Below are positions 21,691 through 33,637 of a stretch of DNA of 64,000 bases, piece by piece. Source of the stretch: Smallanthus sonchifolius (lineage: Eukaryota > Streptophyta > Magnoliopsida > Asterales > Asteraceae); contig CM042021.1 of the NCBI GenBank assembly GCA_023525975.1, positions 105,197,501-105,261,500 of the forward strand, given 5' to 3'. The notes under the pieces were generated by a model that was given only the letters and a program-made list of their open reading frames with translations, did not search any database and was not told where the DNA came from. A program made the translations under genes and the position numbers. Each line of letters starts with the position of its first letter. Position 1 is the stretch's first letter.

Positions 21691-22738
21691 ATAGATACTT
21701 TTAAGTTCTTTTTAATAATGGTCAAGAAAGTGTTTGCAGGTCAATCCGATTTGACCCATTTCAACCGATGCTAAAAGGACCTTACTCAATCCAACCCCGT
21801 AGCTAACTCGCCCATCTTGCCACCTCTACTGGTGGTCAGATTCTTTGATTGGCAGGTGCGAATTGAAGGTACCGTTCAGAAGGTTCCTGAAGAAGAATCT
21901 AAGAATAACTTCCACAGTCACCCTTTAGGAAGCCTAAGAACTATTTTTAGGACATGATGTTCTCCACCAAGAATATAAAAATTTGGAAACAAAATTCTCT
22001 GATGGGTGAGTGAAACATACATCTCAATTATGGGTTTTAAGACTCATTGATTATGATTTAATGGTAAATAATTTGTTTCCCTGCAGAGCTCCAATCCAGG
22101 CTTAAACTAGATTTTTTTAGTTAAGGAAGGACAAACATCGCGATTGCATTATAGGTAATCTTGTTTATTTATTTATTTAGGGTTTCTTATAATATAATCG
22201 CGCTTTATAGCAATTAATTTTGTTAACCATTGGTCATCATAACCTGCGAATCATTTTCGTGAAAATGCCCACAGGACATTACATTTTGCCAAAATGTGTT
22301 ATTAGGCAAATTCTTGAAATATGAAATGCAAAACTAGGAATAAGTTACTACTGATTATTAGTGGTAACTTATCCATTAGTGACAACTGTGCATTAGTGGC
22401 AAGTGACCGGCAGTGGAAACTAAGCCATTAGTAGAAACTTGGGTCTAGCAGCCGCAACGCAACAACTACTCATGCTGCTAACTAGCAAGTCATCAGCAGT
22501 AACTGAAGTTTTTGCACTCATATAAATAAATAACTAGCGTCAGTTATAACCCCAACTGTAAAACTCTTTGTGACATTTCAACACAATCGATGTGATGGTT
22601 CAACCCCTATATGAATGAATTCTTTTGGTCTTATTAAACACTCGTTTTCATACGAATTATTATAGAAAATTCATTCTCGTTCTTGTAGAATTCTTTTCGT
22701 CTTATCCGGTTATTGATTTTATACCCAAGAAATACTTT
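21691..22738. other. Intergenic DNA without recognised genes
   Basis: About 1 kb. The first 150 bases have a GACCCATTTCAACC-type composition often seen at ends of old DNA transposons. The part 22360-22460 repeats ATTAGTG(A/G)CAA-like words. No coding region found. Confidence 0.5.
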
Positions 22739-22743
22739 AAGCT
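22739..22743 (+). other. Target-site duplication of the reverse solo LTR, left copy
   Basis: AAGCT, repeated at 32927-32931 after the other end of the LTR. Confidence 0.75.
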
Positions 22744-22838
22744 TGTAAGGCCTCTTTTTCGAAAGACTTCACTTATTAGATTTACTCATAAATATAGTTA
22801 TCATTACTGAACTTTAAATAAAACATTCAAACATAGCG

Positions 22839-22843
22839 GAAGA
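22839..22843 (+). other. Target-site duplication of the Athila-like element, left copy
   Basis: GAAGA on the left versus GAAGC at 30970-30974 on the right; one substitution. The Gypsy A LTR, which has GCTTCCGC at this place on the other strand, supports GAAGC as the original target. Confidence 0.65.
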
Positions 22844-24504
22844 TGATGCGTGCGTGTAGATATAGTAAATATTATATATATATATATATATATATAATTT
22901 AGAGATGTTGGTTTCACGAGATCAGGTTTTAAATTTATAAAATGATAATTACTTTAAACTTAAAACACACACAATAGGCAAGTGTACATATCACAGCGTA
23001 ATATAGTTTAGGTAAGAACCAACTATCGAACCAATGGACATGGTCGAGTTCCAATACTCAACTATTTTTATCATTTAGCCGGTTTAATTAGTGAGTGGGT
23101 TTTATGTGCTTGTTAAGCAGAAAAGTAAATGACAGAAAAATAAATGACAGAAAAGTAAATAACAGTAAAGTAAATGACAAAAAAGTAAAAAAATATGCGT
23201 GAAGTGTGTAACAGAAATGCAAATAGCAGAATAGTAAATAGCAAGAAAGTAAATATCTCAAATATGATCAGGTCACGAAGAGTATTGCTTTTGGCTTTGA
23301 ATCCGCTTGGTATATGTTAAGTCGACTAATCCGGTGGCATGACTAATACAAATGTGTGAACGGTACACCGCTATAGCCTCATTCTCACAACATTTGGTTC
23401 ACGAATTATAATCTTTAATAATAAAATGGTAATTATTCCCGCTAGGGACAACGTTACCCTTAACTCTTTGAATGATATCTCCAAGTTGGTCTAAGAAATC
23501 GAACTTAAATGCTTAAGTAGTATTAGTAAAAGAGTGATTAGACTTTGTTCACCATGAGACGGTGTAACAATAGGACCATGTATAAAGACGTACCGTTCCC
23601 AACGTGAGTTCACCAATTCTTGGTCTCATAACAAGTTCGTATAAAGACATACGACCTTATTAGTATTAACCAAGCCTTAGCTTATCAAAATCTTCTTGTA
23701 TAAAGACGTACAGGTTTCAAGAGAAGTTTGATTAAAAAGGTTTTACGGTCTTACACTTCAAAATCAAGAACATTCACAAGTGGAAAGACAAGTTTATAAA
23801 ATAATAAAAAGCCCACCTAGAAGGTGGTTTTAAGAGCGAATAATTAAATGCATAAACATTCCACTAGATTAATACGTTAAACATTAACATACACCAAACT
23901 TCATCTTCACTCTATCAATACAAAGAGTTTATCCACGAATGGTCATACTAACTAGCGTAACGCTAAGTTTCGTAGGCTCCCCTATTGTGGACAAAGAGGA
24001 GGAGCCTCTCTACTCTCTACTCTAAACTACAGAAACAGACTCTTCTTGAGCTGTGGTAATGTATCTTGAGGTGTGTGGAATGAAGAACCCAAGCCTCCTA
24101 TTTATAGGCATCAAAATGAGCAATGCAGGGCCGTGCATTTGATTGCACGGGCGTACAAACACCTCGAGAATCAAACAGGGTACAGAGTACAATGTACTAG
24201 AGCCTTGGGGGAGCAAGGAGGGCTTTGCACGGCCGTGCATCCCCCTGCCTGCTCCATGCTTCGTCTTTTAGCTGCTTGTTGACTTGTTGTTGACCTTGGT
24301 TGACTTCTTCGGGGTCAAAGCTCGGGAATGATCTTCTAAAAGGCTTGATTTACTGGTTTTAGCTTTGTTTATCTCAGGACACCGAATAACCTGCAATAAT
24401 GAAATATTAACGTTTTAATTATCAATTGCAAGTTTATTATTCAATTAGTACCATAATATGGGGATTATTATGCGTGCAAAACATGTATAATTTAGGGCAT
24501 ATCA
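22844..24504 (-). repeat. 3' LTR of the Athila-like element (left in the window)
   Basis: 1,661 bp, TGATGCGTGCGTGTA to GGGCATATCA on the plus strand. It has a (TA)n microsatellite at about 22873-22897 that the other LTR lacks, and a perfect 14-base palindrome TGCACGGCCGTGCA at 24226-24239. Confidence 0.88.
23120..23190. repeat. About 14-bp tandem repeat (AAGTAAATGACAGA) in the Athila-like LTR
   Basis: Five degenerate units; the counterpart in the other LTR is at 29607-29675. Confidence 0.75.
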
Positions 24505-26985
24505 TAATACCCCATACTTAAACTTTGCTTGTCATCAAGCAAACTCATGCATGATCAGACCCATAACTAAAAACTTTACAAAGGGTAAGGGAGTTCCAAG
24601 TGGTTTGGAAACTTCTGGATAACTCATAAGTCGCTTATTCTATTTTTGTGCTTTTCTATTTTAGGATGATGGAATCCATGACAAGCCTACTAGAACTTCA
24701 ATTATGCATAATCTTTCACTCCTCACAATGTTCACTCAACTCTAGGGCTATATATATGGATAATGTAAGTTAAACAAAACACTCAAGTTCGAATCGAATT
24801 ATGCAATGGTCATACGCTTGTATGCAAATCAAGTCTCCACCAACTAATTAAGTAATATGCATGAATGAAGAGGGCTTAAAAGGGTTGTAATGTGGCTAAA
24901 AAAAGAAAATAATGGGTGAAAATGAAAATCTTTTTTGGGTTTTAAAAGGGTTTAAAGGGTTGAGATGGAAAATACTAGTGGGTCCCTCTACAATACTCAG
25001 ATAACGAGGGTATAGCTAATCTGAGGGCTCGTTTATGGTCAGATTGCCAAGAGCGATACTTCTTATCATGTTTAACTCTTCCTTCACTTCGTAGTAAACA
25101 TTACTGCCTTTCCGTATGGTTCTTTCGGCATGTAACCTAATAGCACCTACTTTGGTCAGATGTGTATACTCATGTTGGGAGTAAGTTTGATTCTTGCTGC
25201 ATTTTCCATCGTAGCTTCAATTGCCACATTTCACACATTTACCATATCTTTTGGCTCTTCTTTTCGCGGTGCTTTTTGACAAGCCGCAAAATGGTGGTAG
25301 TTGTTCTTGCTTGTGCAACCATTTTCATACATCACTTGTTGCTTTGAAAACTTTTTCTCGTAATTTGGGCGGTAATTCTGGCTTTGCGAAATGAATACAA
25401 GAAAGTAAATGGAAATCGAAAGAATGCATGTCCAGCTTTTTTAAGTCTAACCGGTAAAAGACCAACTTCTTTTTTTTGAACATCAAGACTGCTTTGTCAA
25501 TAAATCCTTTTCCTTAATTTCCTTGAAATATTTTTCCATATCTTCCTTATAGATCGTTCGACTGTTTCTTCCTAATACATCCACTTCTTTTTGTGTATTT
25601 CAATTCCTTGAGTGAATCAGATCCTTTCCAAATTGTCTTAACGGTTGCAAACTTGAAATAACGACATAAGATAAACTAATAATTCTCCATCATAAAGACA
25701 GTTAGCCAATAACCGGTATTTACGAAAATCTGGTTTGATGATAAATGTGGGTAGTAGAAACGAAACGACTAAGGCTCAAAGGGCTATCTAGGCGGATATT
25801 GTTTTTTGGTATTTTGGGGTTTAAGGATAATATATAAGGACAATAAAGTCCTAGGTGTCTCAATCATTTCCATACAACTACTAGTTCATGGTCTTTATAT
25901 GTATAAGTCACACGAGTTCTAATTATGAATAAAATCCGATCAAAAAACACTCAATATACCAAACGAAGGAGCATGCGAATAATGATGATAATAATGCTCG
26001 TGAAAGGCTTAGATTATTCTCACATGAAAAACGGATGGGATAGGGTTTAGCGATTTGTTATGCATAATATCCATTTGTTTCTACTTGCCATGTTTCCATT
26101 TATTCCTTTTTAGGTTATTTAAGCGCGAACTCAAAGAGGTTTAGATTTTTTAGGGGTTTTAGAAAGATAAGTTTTCGGTTAAAGTAAGGTTTTAGTCAAA
26201 TGGGTAGAAAATCACGAGTTTAGTTTAACTGCTTTGAGGAAACAAGTTTGTACTGAATCTCTAATTCCCACCCCACAATTAAAACTGTGCATTGCCCTCA
26301 ATGTACAAATGCATGTAATGAAATACTATACAGGAATTTAAATGCATGAAGTTTTAAGGAAAAAGAATTTGGTACTCCCCCAGTCAATTCGGTGAATAAC
26401 CTATGGCCAATGCTTGTGATTGTAGTCAATATTATGACAAAAACTTCTTATCAAATATGTCACAAATTTGATGTGGTTTGCCGACGTCCAAGCTTGTAAA
26501 GGTGGAGTGAAACTCCTCAAAGAAATAGAGAAACTACTTGTTGATGTTATGCTACTTGACACACAAAGAAAAACATAAAAACAGAAAACGGAAATAATAG
26601 GTAGTAGTTAAGCTACTTAGGTCCTAGTATCGAGAAGGCATACCTGGGGGCTGAAGTATGAGAAACTTAAACATGGAAAACCAAACCTGAGGTCCATGTG
26701 TTCTGTCGTATGCACCAACTTCTCAATTTATTCATGATCATCGGGTTGCCTCCCGGAAGCGCCACGTTTATTTAAGGGTCTTTGGCCGGACCTGTACGTG
26801 CTTCCTCACTCTATCTTCGGGCGGGGGCTTTGGATCTCCCCCGTGTCTCCCATTCCTTCATTCAAGTCCTTTTTCTTAGTCAATTTTGGCTGATGGTCCC
26901 AGTAGTTGTCAATCCAGTTAGTATTGTTGAGATCCTTGTCGATATTTGGTTTCTTTCCTTTGTTGATTTCCTTAGCTTTCTTCAG
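24505..26985 (-). other. Non-coding 3' interior of the Athila-like element
   Basis: Starts with the polypurine tract (minus strand AGTATGGGGTA, 24507-24520). No RT, RNase H or integrase motif is readable on either strand over 2.5 kb. On the minus strand 25016-25330 holds a frame with a CVKCGN motif and one stop; it may be a gene remnant or chance. The conserved block GCGCTTCCGGGAGGCAACCC (minus, about 26742-26761) is a familiar sequence of Athila/Ogre-type interiors. Confidence 0.6.
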
Positions 26986-27840
26986 ATGGTAGTCCATTGT
27001 CTATGAACTGTGCAATTTCAAAGGGATCATTGGATAAACATTCGTTACCCCCGATGTTGTAGGCTACCGATTGTTTTCCAACATGAAGTATCAGAATACC
27101 TTCGTTCATGTCAATGGTTTCTCTAGCAGTGGCTAAGAATGGGCGACCCAAATTAAAGGTACTGAGTAGTCGGGCCCCATTTCTAAGATCATGAAGTCGG
27201 CAGGGAAGACAAACTTGCCGACTTTTACCAATAAAATTTCAATAACTCCCATAGGTGATTTAATAGTTCCATCCGCAAGCTCGATAGTTGCATTGACAGG
27301 ATGCGGATTCCCAATTTTTAGTCTTTTGAACATGTTGTATGGCATTACGTTCACACTTGCTCCTAGATCAGCGAGTGCGAAAGTTATCGGTAGTGGTCTG
27401 ATAGAACATGGTACAGAAAACTTACCAGGATCAAATAGTTTCTTTGGAAAGCATCGTTCAATGCGAGCGATGCATTCATTAGTTCTTTTAACTGCTTCTT
27501 CCATGTTTCTTTTGTTACTGAGAAAATCCTTCAAGAAACGTCCGTACTTAGGCATTTGTTGAATTATATCCAAGAAAGGCAGGTTGACATGGATTTGGTT
27601 TAAAAGCTCGATGAATTTCTCATATTGTTTGTCAGTCCTTTGTTTCACTAGCCTTCCTGGGTACGGTATGTGAGATTTGAAGGTTCTCTTTGTCAGTATG
27701 TTAGGAGGAGTGTTCACTAGAGCAGGTTGTGGATTCTCCTTTGGTGGTGATTCTTGAGCGGTTGAGTCTATAACAGGTGGACGAAGTGGTACTCCAGTGA
27801 ATATTTCCCTCAACGGTGTTTGAACTTCTTCTTCTTATGG
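26986..27840 (-). pseudogene. Athila-like protease region
   Basis: On the minus strand from about 27813: a Pro-rich linker, PYPGRLVKQRTDKQYEKFIEL, then helical segments and the protease core ALADLGASVNVMPYNMF (about 27322-27372), with the D-L-G-A-S-V-N form typical of Athila/Tat proteases, followed by IELADGTIKSPMG. The open frame ends at 27133 (WVAHS), and the expected next block (GRPFLATARETIDMNEG) continues in another frame to about 26985, so there is a frameshift. It lies in the same frame as gag, which fits a gag-protease fusion. Confidence 0.82.
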
Positions 27841-29223
27841 TAATTGAGGTTCTAGATAAACCTTGCTATTTTTTAGAGTGATAGCACTAACATTCGCTTT
27901 TAGATTTGGTTCAGTGGTGCTTGGAAGACATCCTGGTTGTTTTTTTTATAGAAGTTTTGCAATTTGTCCTAGCTGTACTTCGATGGACTGAAGAATTGCT
28001 TTCTGTGTCCTAAACTCAGCTTTGTGAAGACTAAACTTCTCCTCATATTGTTTATGACGAGCATCCGCTAAGAGGGCTTGACTTTCAGTTGTAGATATCA
28101 ACTTAGTTACCGCGTCTTCTAAACTTAACCCATTACTTGGCTTGTTAGTTCCTTGAAATTGTTGACGAGGTTGAAAGTTTTGAGGTTGTCCTTTTTGAAA
28201 CTGTTGTTGTTATCCAAAACCAGATTGTCCTTGGTTGTTGTTATCCTTCCGGCTGCAGTTCAGATGGTTCCTCCATCCAGGTGTTGCTATAGGGGTTGTT
28301 TTGCGGGCGATTTGTTCCGATAAAGTCAACTTGCTCAGTATTGGCAGTGATGCTTTTTCTTGCTCAGTATTGCCCTTGCTAATTTGGTTGAGTCGAGTGG
28401 TGAGGACGTCTGCTTGAGTAGAAAGTGAAGTGAAAGTATCAACAGAGTGAACACCTTGCCTGGCTCACCTATTACTTCTCAGATTGTACATATGATAGTT
28501 GTTCATAGCTATTTCCTCAATCAGGTTGTAAGCTTCTTGTGGCCTTTTGTTTCCAAAAATACCACCTACAGTAGCGTCGAGTATCTAACGAGCTTGATTA
28601 TGCAACCCATTGTAGAATGATGATACTTGTAACTAAACTTCTAGCCCATGATGAGGGCATTTCCTCAACATGTCCTTAAGACGTTCCCATGCCTCATATA
28701 GTGATTAACCATCTTCCTGGGCGAAAGTGGTAATATCATTTCTCAATTTTGCAGTTTTTGCTGGCGGGAAGTATTTCGACAGGAATTTTTGAGCTAGATC
28801 ATCGCATGTAGTGATGGACCTGGTAGGAAGAGATTTTAGCCAAGCCTTAGCTCGTTCCATTAAAGAGAAAGGAAACATTCGGAGTCCAATAGCTTCATTC
28901 AAAACTCCGTTCAGTTTGAAAGTGTCACAAATTTCGAGGAAATTTGCAATGTGGGCATGTGGATCTTCATCGGGTAATCCATGTAATGTGCATGATGATT
29001 GGATCATATGAATGACATACGATTTGATCTCAAAGTTGTTAGCATCAACTGTCGGCCTTGTGATGCTAGACCTCAAAGCCTCAAGCGACGGTCTTGCAAA
29101 GTCGGAAATAGTGCGGTTTTCTACGGCCATTTTTCTAGCATGGTTTTCACGTAATCGGCGGTGAAAGAATCTTTCGGGCTCTTCTAAAGGTTGAAATAAA
29201 CTAGTAGTGGAGCTATGGATCAT
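27841..29223 (-). pseudogene. Athila-like gag
   Basis: The minus-strand ORF from 29223 has the Athila gag signature: an ARPSLEALRSSITRPTVDAN block, HGLPDEDPHAHIANFLEICDTFK, LRMFPFSLMERAKAWLKSLP and KFLSKYFPPAKTAKLRNDI. TAA at 28705-28707 interrupts it; downstream in the same frame are a Gln-rich stretch (QQFQKGQPQNFQPRQQF, about 28140-28200) and a coiled-coil-like part up to the protease linker, with further stops. Capsid function is inferred from the family. Confidence 0.85.
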
Positions 29224-29321
29224 ATACTACCTGAAACAAACGTAACAGAAAAACAGATGGAAAATGTTAAGGTTAAAATAAATCTAAGCCGTTAACTCGA
29301 ATTTTTCTTGAAATCATCGTG

Positions 29322-29339
29322 TCCCCGGCAACGGAGCCA
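29322..29339 (-). other. Primer-binding site of the Athila-like element (tRNA-Asp type)
   Basis: The minus strand reads TGGCTCCGTTGCCGGGGA, one mismatch from the sequence used by Athila/Tat elements. It is 6 bases from the LTR. Confidence 0.85.
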
Positions 29340-29345
29340 AAAAAT

Positions 29346-30969
29346 TGATGCGTGCGTGTATATAAAGTAAATATAATATATATATTTAGAGATGTTGGTT
29401 TCACGATATCAGGTTTTAAATTTATAAAATGATAATTACTTTTAACTTAAAACACACACAATAGGCAAGTGTACATATCGCAGCGTAATATAGTTTAGGT
29501 AAAAACCACGTACCGAACCAAAGGACACGGTCGAGTTTCAATACTCAACTTTTGTTAACGTTTAGCCGGTTTAATTAGTGAGTGAGTTTTGTGTGCTTGT
29601 GAAGTAGAAAGGTATGACAGAAAAGTAAATGATAGAAAAGTAAATGACGGTAAGGTAAATGACAGAAAAGTAAAAATGTGCGTGAAGTGTGTAACAGAAA
29701 TGTAAATAGCAGAATAGTAAATAGCAAGAAAGTAAATATCTCGAAGATGATCAGGTCACGATGAGTATTGTTTTGGGCTTCGAATCCGCTTGGTATATGA
29801 TAATGTTAAGTTGACTAATCCGGTGGAATGACTAATACAAATGTGTGAACGGTACACCGCTAGAGCCTAATTCTCACAACATTTGGTTAACGAATTATAA
29901 TCTTTAATAATAAAATGGTAACGATTCCCGCTAGGGACAACGTTACCCTCAACTCTTTGAATGCTATCTTCAAGTTGGTTTAAGACATCGAACTTAAATG
30001 CTTAAGTATTATTAGTAAAAGAGTGATTAGATTTTGTTCACCGGGAGGCAGTTAACAATGGGACCATGTATAAAGAAGTACCGTTCCCAACGTGAGTTCA
30101 CCAATTCTTGGTCTCATAACAAGTTCGTATAAAGATCTACGACATTATTAGTATTAACCAAGCCTTGTCTTATCAAAATATTCTTGTATAAAGACGTATA
30201 AGTTTCAAGAGAAGTTTGATTAAAAAGGTTTTATGGTCTTACACTTCAAATCAAGAACACTCACTAGTGTAAAGACAAGTTTAGAAAATAATAAAAATTC
30301 CACCTAGATGGTGGATTTAAGAGCGAATAATTACAGACATAAACATACCACTAGATTAATACGTTAAACATTAACATACACCAAACTTCATCTTCACCCT
30401 AGCAATACAAAGAGTTTAGCCCCGAATGGTCATACTAACTAGCGTAACGCTGAGTTTCGTAGGCTCCCCTATTGTGGACAAAGAGGAGGAGCCTTTCTAC
30501 TCTAAACTACAGAAACATACTCTTCTTGAGCTGTGGTAATGTATCTTGAGGTGTGTGGAATGAAGAACCCAAGCCTCCTAATGAGCAATGCAGGGCCGTG
30601 CATTGGATTGCACGGGCGTACAAACACCTCGAGAATCAAACAGGGTACAGAGTACAATGTACTAGAGCCTTGGGGGAGCAAGGAGGGATTTGCACGGCCG
30701 TGCATCCCCCTGCCTGCTCCATGCTTCGTCTTTTAGCTGCTTGTTGACTTGTTGTTGACCTTGGTTGACTTCTTGGGGGTCAAAGCTCGGGAATGATCTT
30801 CTAAAAGGCTTGATTTACTGGTTTTAGCTTTGTTTATCTCAGGACACCGAATAACCTGCAATAATGAAATATTAACGTTTTAAGTATCAATTGCAAGTTT
30901 ATTATTCAATTAGTACCATAATATGGGGATTATTATGCGTGCAAAACATGTATATATTAGGGCATATCA
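29346..30969 (-). repeat. 5' LTR of the Athila-like element (right in the window)
   Basis: 1,624 bp, close match to 22844-24504 with many substitutions and indels: it lacks the long (TA)n and a TTTATAGGCATCAAA block. The palindrome TGCACGGCCGTGCA is at 30691-30704. The 14-bp tandem array is at 29607-29675. Confidence 0.88.
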
Positions 30970-31369
30970 GAAGCGTACAACCATTCTAATACATAAACAG
31001 GGAAAGTCTTTAACAATTATGGGAAACAATTGTCTGAAAACACAAAATCATAAAATAGGATGTCAGTCTTGTTTCAGGTAGCCGTCACGCCTTAGCACGT
31101 CCTTTCCTTTTGCTACCTGAAGTGCATACTAAAAGTCAGCTAACGCTGGTGAGTTCTAGTTTAAAGCAAGTTGGTATAAACATTGTTTCTTATCGTATTT
31201 TCATGAGTATAAATATATTTATATGTATATATTTACCATTCTAATCCTTTCTTTCATATTTCATTGATATGTGAGTACGTATATAAATACATACATTCTT
31301 GCATTCATTTGAGCATTCATTTGAACATTCATTGGTCTTATACATAAGGGTGATTAGCCCGTCATTGAT

Positions 31370-31670
31370 TCCGTAAGTCATAAAGACAAACGTTGCGGTC
31401 TACCGTCATAGTCCGCCATACTTACAACCGTCTGGAAACTAGTGTCCGTCCGTCCTTTTATTCTTAAAACCGTCTGACACTTTCGTTCGTCCGTCATGAC
31501 TTACAACCGCTCTACCGTTGTAGGCCGTCCTATTCGCCCGTCTGCCCTAAGGCATCCGTTTCCCACGCAAACTATATATGCAACCATCCGTCATTATCTT
31601 ACAACCGTCCGGCACGTATTCGGCCGTCCGTCCGTCATTATCTTACAACCGTCCTACTATAGTAGTCCGT
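31370..31670. repeat. CCGTC-rich degenerate repeats in the reverse solo LTR
   Basis: Many short words such as CATTATCTTACAACCGTCC (two near-identical copies at about 31591 and 31636) and CCGTCCGTC. It occupies the position that the 38-bp array has in the Gypsy A LTR, so it may be a diverged version. Confidence 0.6.
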
Positions 31671-32161
31671 ATTTAGTCTACATTTCTAGACTTTTGATCC
31701 CGGCTGCATAATAGTCGCATAGTGGTCCGTCTACTGAAGTAGCCGTTATCATCGAATCGTCCATAACGTTTTAATCATACATAGCATGCAATATATAATA
31801 ATATACAACAAGATTTCATTCTTATACATTGTTTCATGCTTTTATTTCAATGTTCATAATCATACTGGTCATTCTTATATTCATCATGCATTGTCATATA
31901 ACACGTATGGCTACATTTATATATATAACATTTAAAGCATGCATACACATCATGTTTACACTTTAGCCCCAAAACATTGAAAAATGTTTGCACATAACAT
32001 ATAGGGGGCACATAGAACTCACCTGATTGAGCAGTTCCTGAAGTATGCTTAGCTGGTTTACAGAGCGTCACGAAGGGTACACACAATCTGTATAATCAAG
32101 TCATACAAGACAAGATAATGAACCTAAACGACACTAAACATTTCTAGTCTTAGGGTTAGAT

Positions 32162-32391
32162 GAACTTAGGTATGTTCTCCAGTTTGGGCATAGGAGAACA
32201 TAACAAGTTCGCTCTGACTTGTGCTAAGGGAACTTAGTAAGTTCGCTATGTTTGAAACATGATAGGTTCTATATTTTTGAGCTTAGGCAAACTTAGGTAA
32301 GTTCGCTTCTTTGGAGTTCAGGCGAACTTAAGTAAGTTCGCTACCTTTGTACATTGGGCGAACATGGACCAACGAACATATCAAGTTCGCC
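32162..32391. repeat. Palindrome cluster in the reverse solo LTR
   Basis: About six imperfect palindromes of the type GCGAACTTA-N1-4-TAAGTTCGC, some with degenerate arms. The clearest is GGCGAACTTAAGTAAGTTCG at about 32321-32340. They lie roughly 30-60 bases apart. Confidence 0.75.
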
Positions 32392-32926
32392 ACTAAGTGG
32401 TTCCAGGTGCGTGACCTTTTTCCCCACAGAAAACCCTAGATCTGGATCTCAGATTTCCATTCGTTCAAGCTTCAATCTTTTTACGTTCAAAACGTTCTAT
32501 TTTCATTCATGAACTTAAATATGTGGTTTGTTTTGTATATTATATGTAAAAACCGTGCCTTTTCATGAACTTTACCCAAAACCCAAAAACTATAAAAGTT
32601 CCAGTTTGAGTTAGATGTTTACCTGATTTGGGTCCGATTTCCGTTGCCTTGCGTTGCTGTGATGATGAGAGACGATTCCCGAGCTTTTGAGCCTTCACCT
32701 TTCGGTTTCTCTCTCTAGCCACCAACCTCTCTCTCTCTCTAGAAGTTTTGCGTAGGAAATGTGAATGAGGGGGGAGGAGCTGGTCTGATTCCTCTTATTC
32801 CTGGGCTCCCCTCGGCCCGTTGAGGCCAAGCCCAAGCCCGTTCCTATTTCCCTTTTTATTTAAATCTTCGTTTTATTCCCGGCCTCGTTTATACTTATTT
32901 ATTTTTTTTAAATTCGGGATGTTAAA

Positions 32927-32931
32927 AAGCT
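32927..32931 (+). other. Target-site duplication of the reverse solo LTR, right copy
   Basis: AAGCT, matching 22739-22743. Confidence 0.75.
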
Positions 32932-33489
32932 GAAAGTGATTTTACATGATTCAGAAAGCTATCTATAAATACGATATACAAAATTTACACTCAAGGTCGT
33001 GTGCCTGTTCAGTATGTAACCAGGCTTGGGGCTTGGTGCTATCTTTAGCCGAGCTAGGCCTGTTCCAGGTCTAACAAGGCTTTTGTAAAATATGAAGGAC
33101 CAATCCAGGACCAATAGGCTTTAATAATGCATGTATTTATCTTTTGATTTCAGGTTATCCTATTTTCCTCATGAAATCGATGGCACAAGCGTGTTGAATA
33201 TCAAACGTTTGGCTCCCTGACTAGCATTCTTTTCATCCTCATTATGAAATATCAAAGTACACCTTTCTTTCTTGCTTATTGCTCATTGTTTAATTCCTTT
33301 TCTTCATATACTAATCAACATGTGAATTTACACATGCTGCTTTTACTGTGATACATAGGATGGTTATGTAAGCACGTAACTGCTTCTCTTTCTCTCTCCC
33401 ATTACATATGCACAACACTGCTTAACATTACGTACAAGTGTTTATGTGATTCTTTACTTAAAATTAGTTTTGTATTGTGTATATATGTA
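32932..33489. other. Unassigned DNA, possibly old host intergenic sequence
   Basis: Less repetitive than its surroundings. No ORF above chance and no splice-linked coding pattern I can follow. Confidence 0.4.
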
Positions 33490-33637
33490 AGGGTGGGTTT
33501 AAATAAGAACCGCTAAATATATAGGAACCATTTTATAGTGTAATTCTTTGTGAATATGCTATTCACTCGTGTATCCACCTCACCGATAAATAAAATGTTT
33601 TCTAAATATTTAGTGGTTCTTATTTGAACTCAACACT
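33490..33637. mobile_element. Small MITE-like inverted repeat
   Basis: About 148 bp with roughly 30-base inverted ends sharing AAATAAGAACC(G/A)CTAAATAT. No clear TSD, so the superfamily is unassigned. Confidence 0.6.

Larger units (their letters stand above)
22844..30969 (-). mobile_element. Athila-like Gypsy element, reverse, coding only for gag and protease
   Basis: LTRs at 22844-24504 and 29346-30969, a tRNA-Asp-type primer-binding site next to the right LTR, and a polypurine tract next to the left LTR set the orientation as minus. The gag and protease are recognisable, but no RT, RNase H or integrase is found in the 4.8-kb interior. This layout fits a non-autonomous derivative of the Athila/Tat branch, similar to what has been called TR-GAG elements; the name is an analogy. 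Confidence 0.85.
22744..32926 (-). mobile_element. Tekay-type solo LTR (about 2 kb), reverse orientation, split by an Athila-like element
   Basis: Read on the minus strand, the LTR starts at 32926 (AACATCCCGAATTT, first bases mutated) and ends at 22744 with GAGGCCTTACA, matching the ends of the Gypsy A LTRs. A shared core, GCTGACTTTTAGTATGCAC with GAACTCACCAGCG, is at about 31130-31160. The segment 22844-30969 is an inserted Athila-like element plus its TSD. The AAGCT duplication on both outer sides and the lack of internal sequence make it a solo LTR formed by LTR-LTR recombination. A TSD-flanked solo LTR that is itself interrupted gives a clear relative age. Confidence 0.82.

Noticed and set aside
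22625..22810. 61-codon ORF across the solo LTR border
   Set aside because: It starts at a non-ATG codon and spans a TSD and an LTR end, so it cannot be a conserved gene.
24022..24282. ORFs of 69-72 codons in the Athila-like LTR, with copies at 30502-30747
   Set aside because: They look conserved only because both lie in LTR copies. Both strands have similar frames and no motif is recognisable.
26782..27562. Plus-strand ORFs of 74 and 123 codons
   Set aside because: They are shadows of the minus-strand Athila-like protease region.
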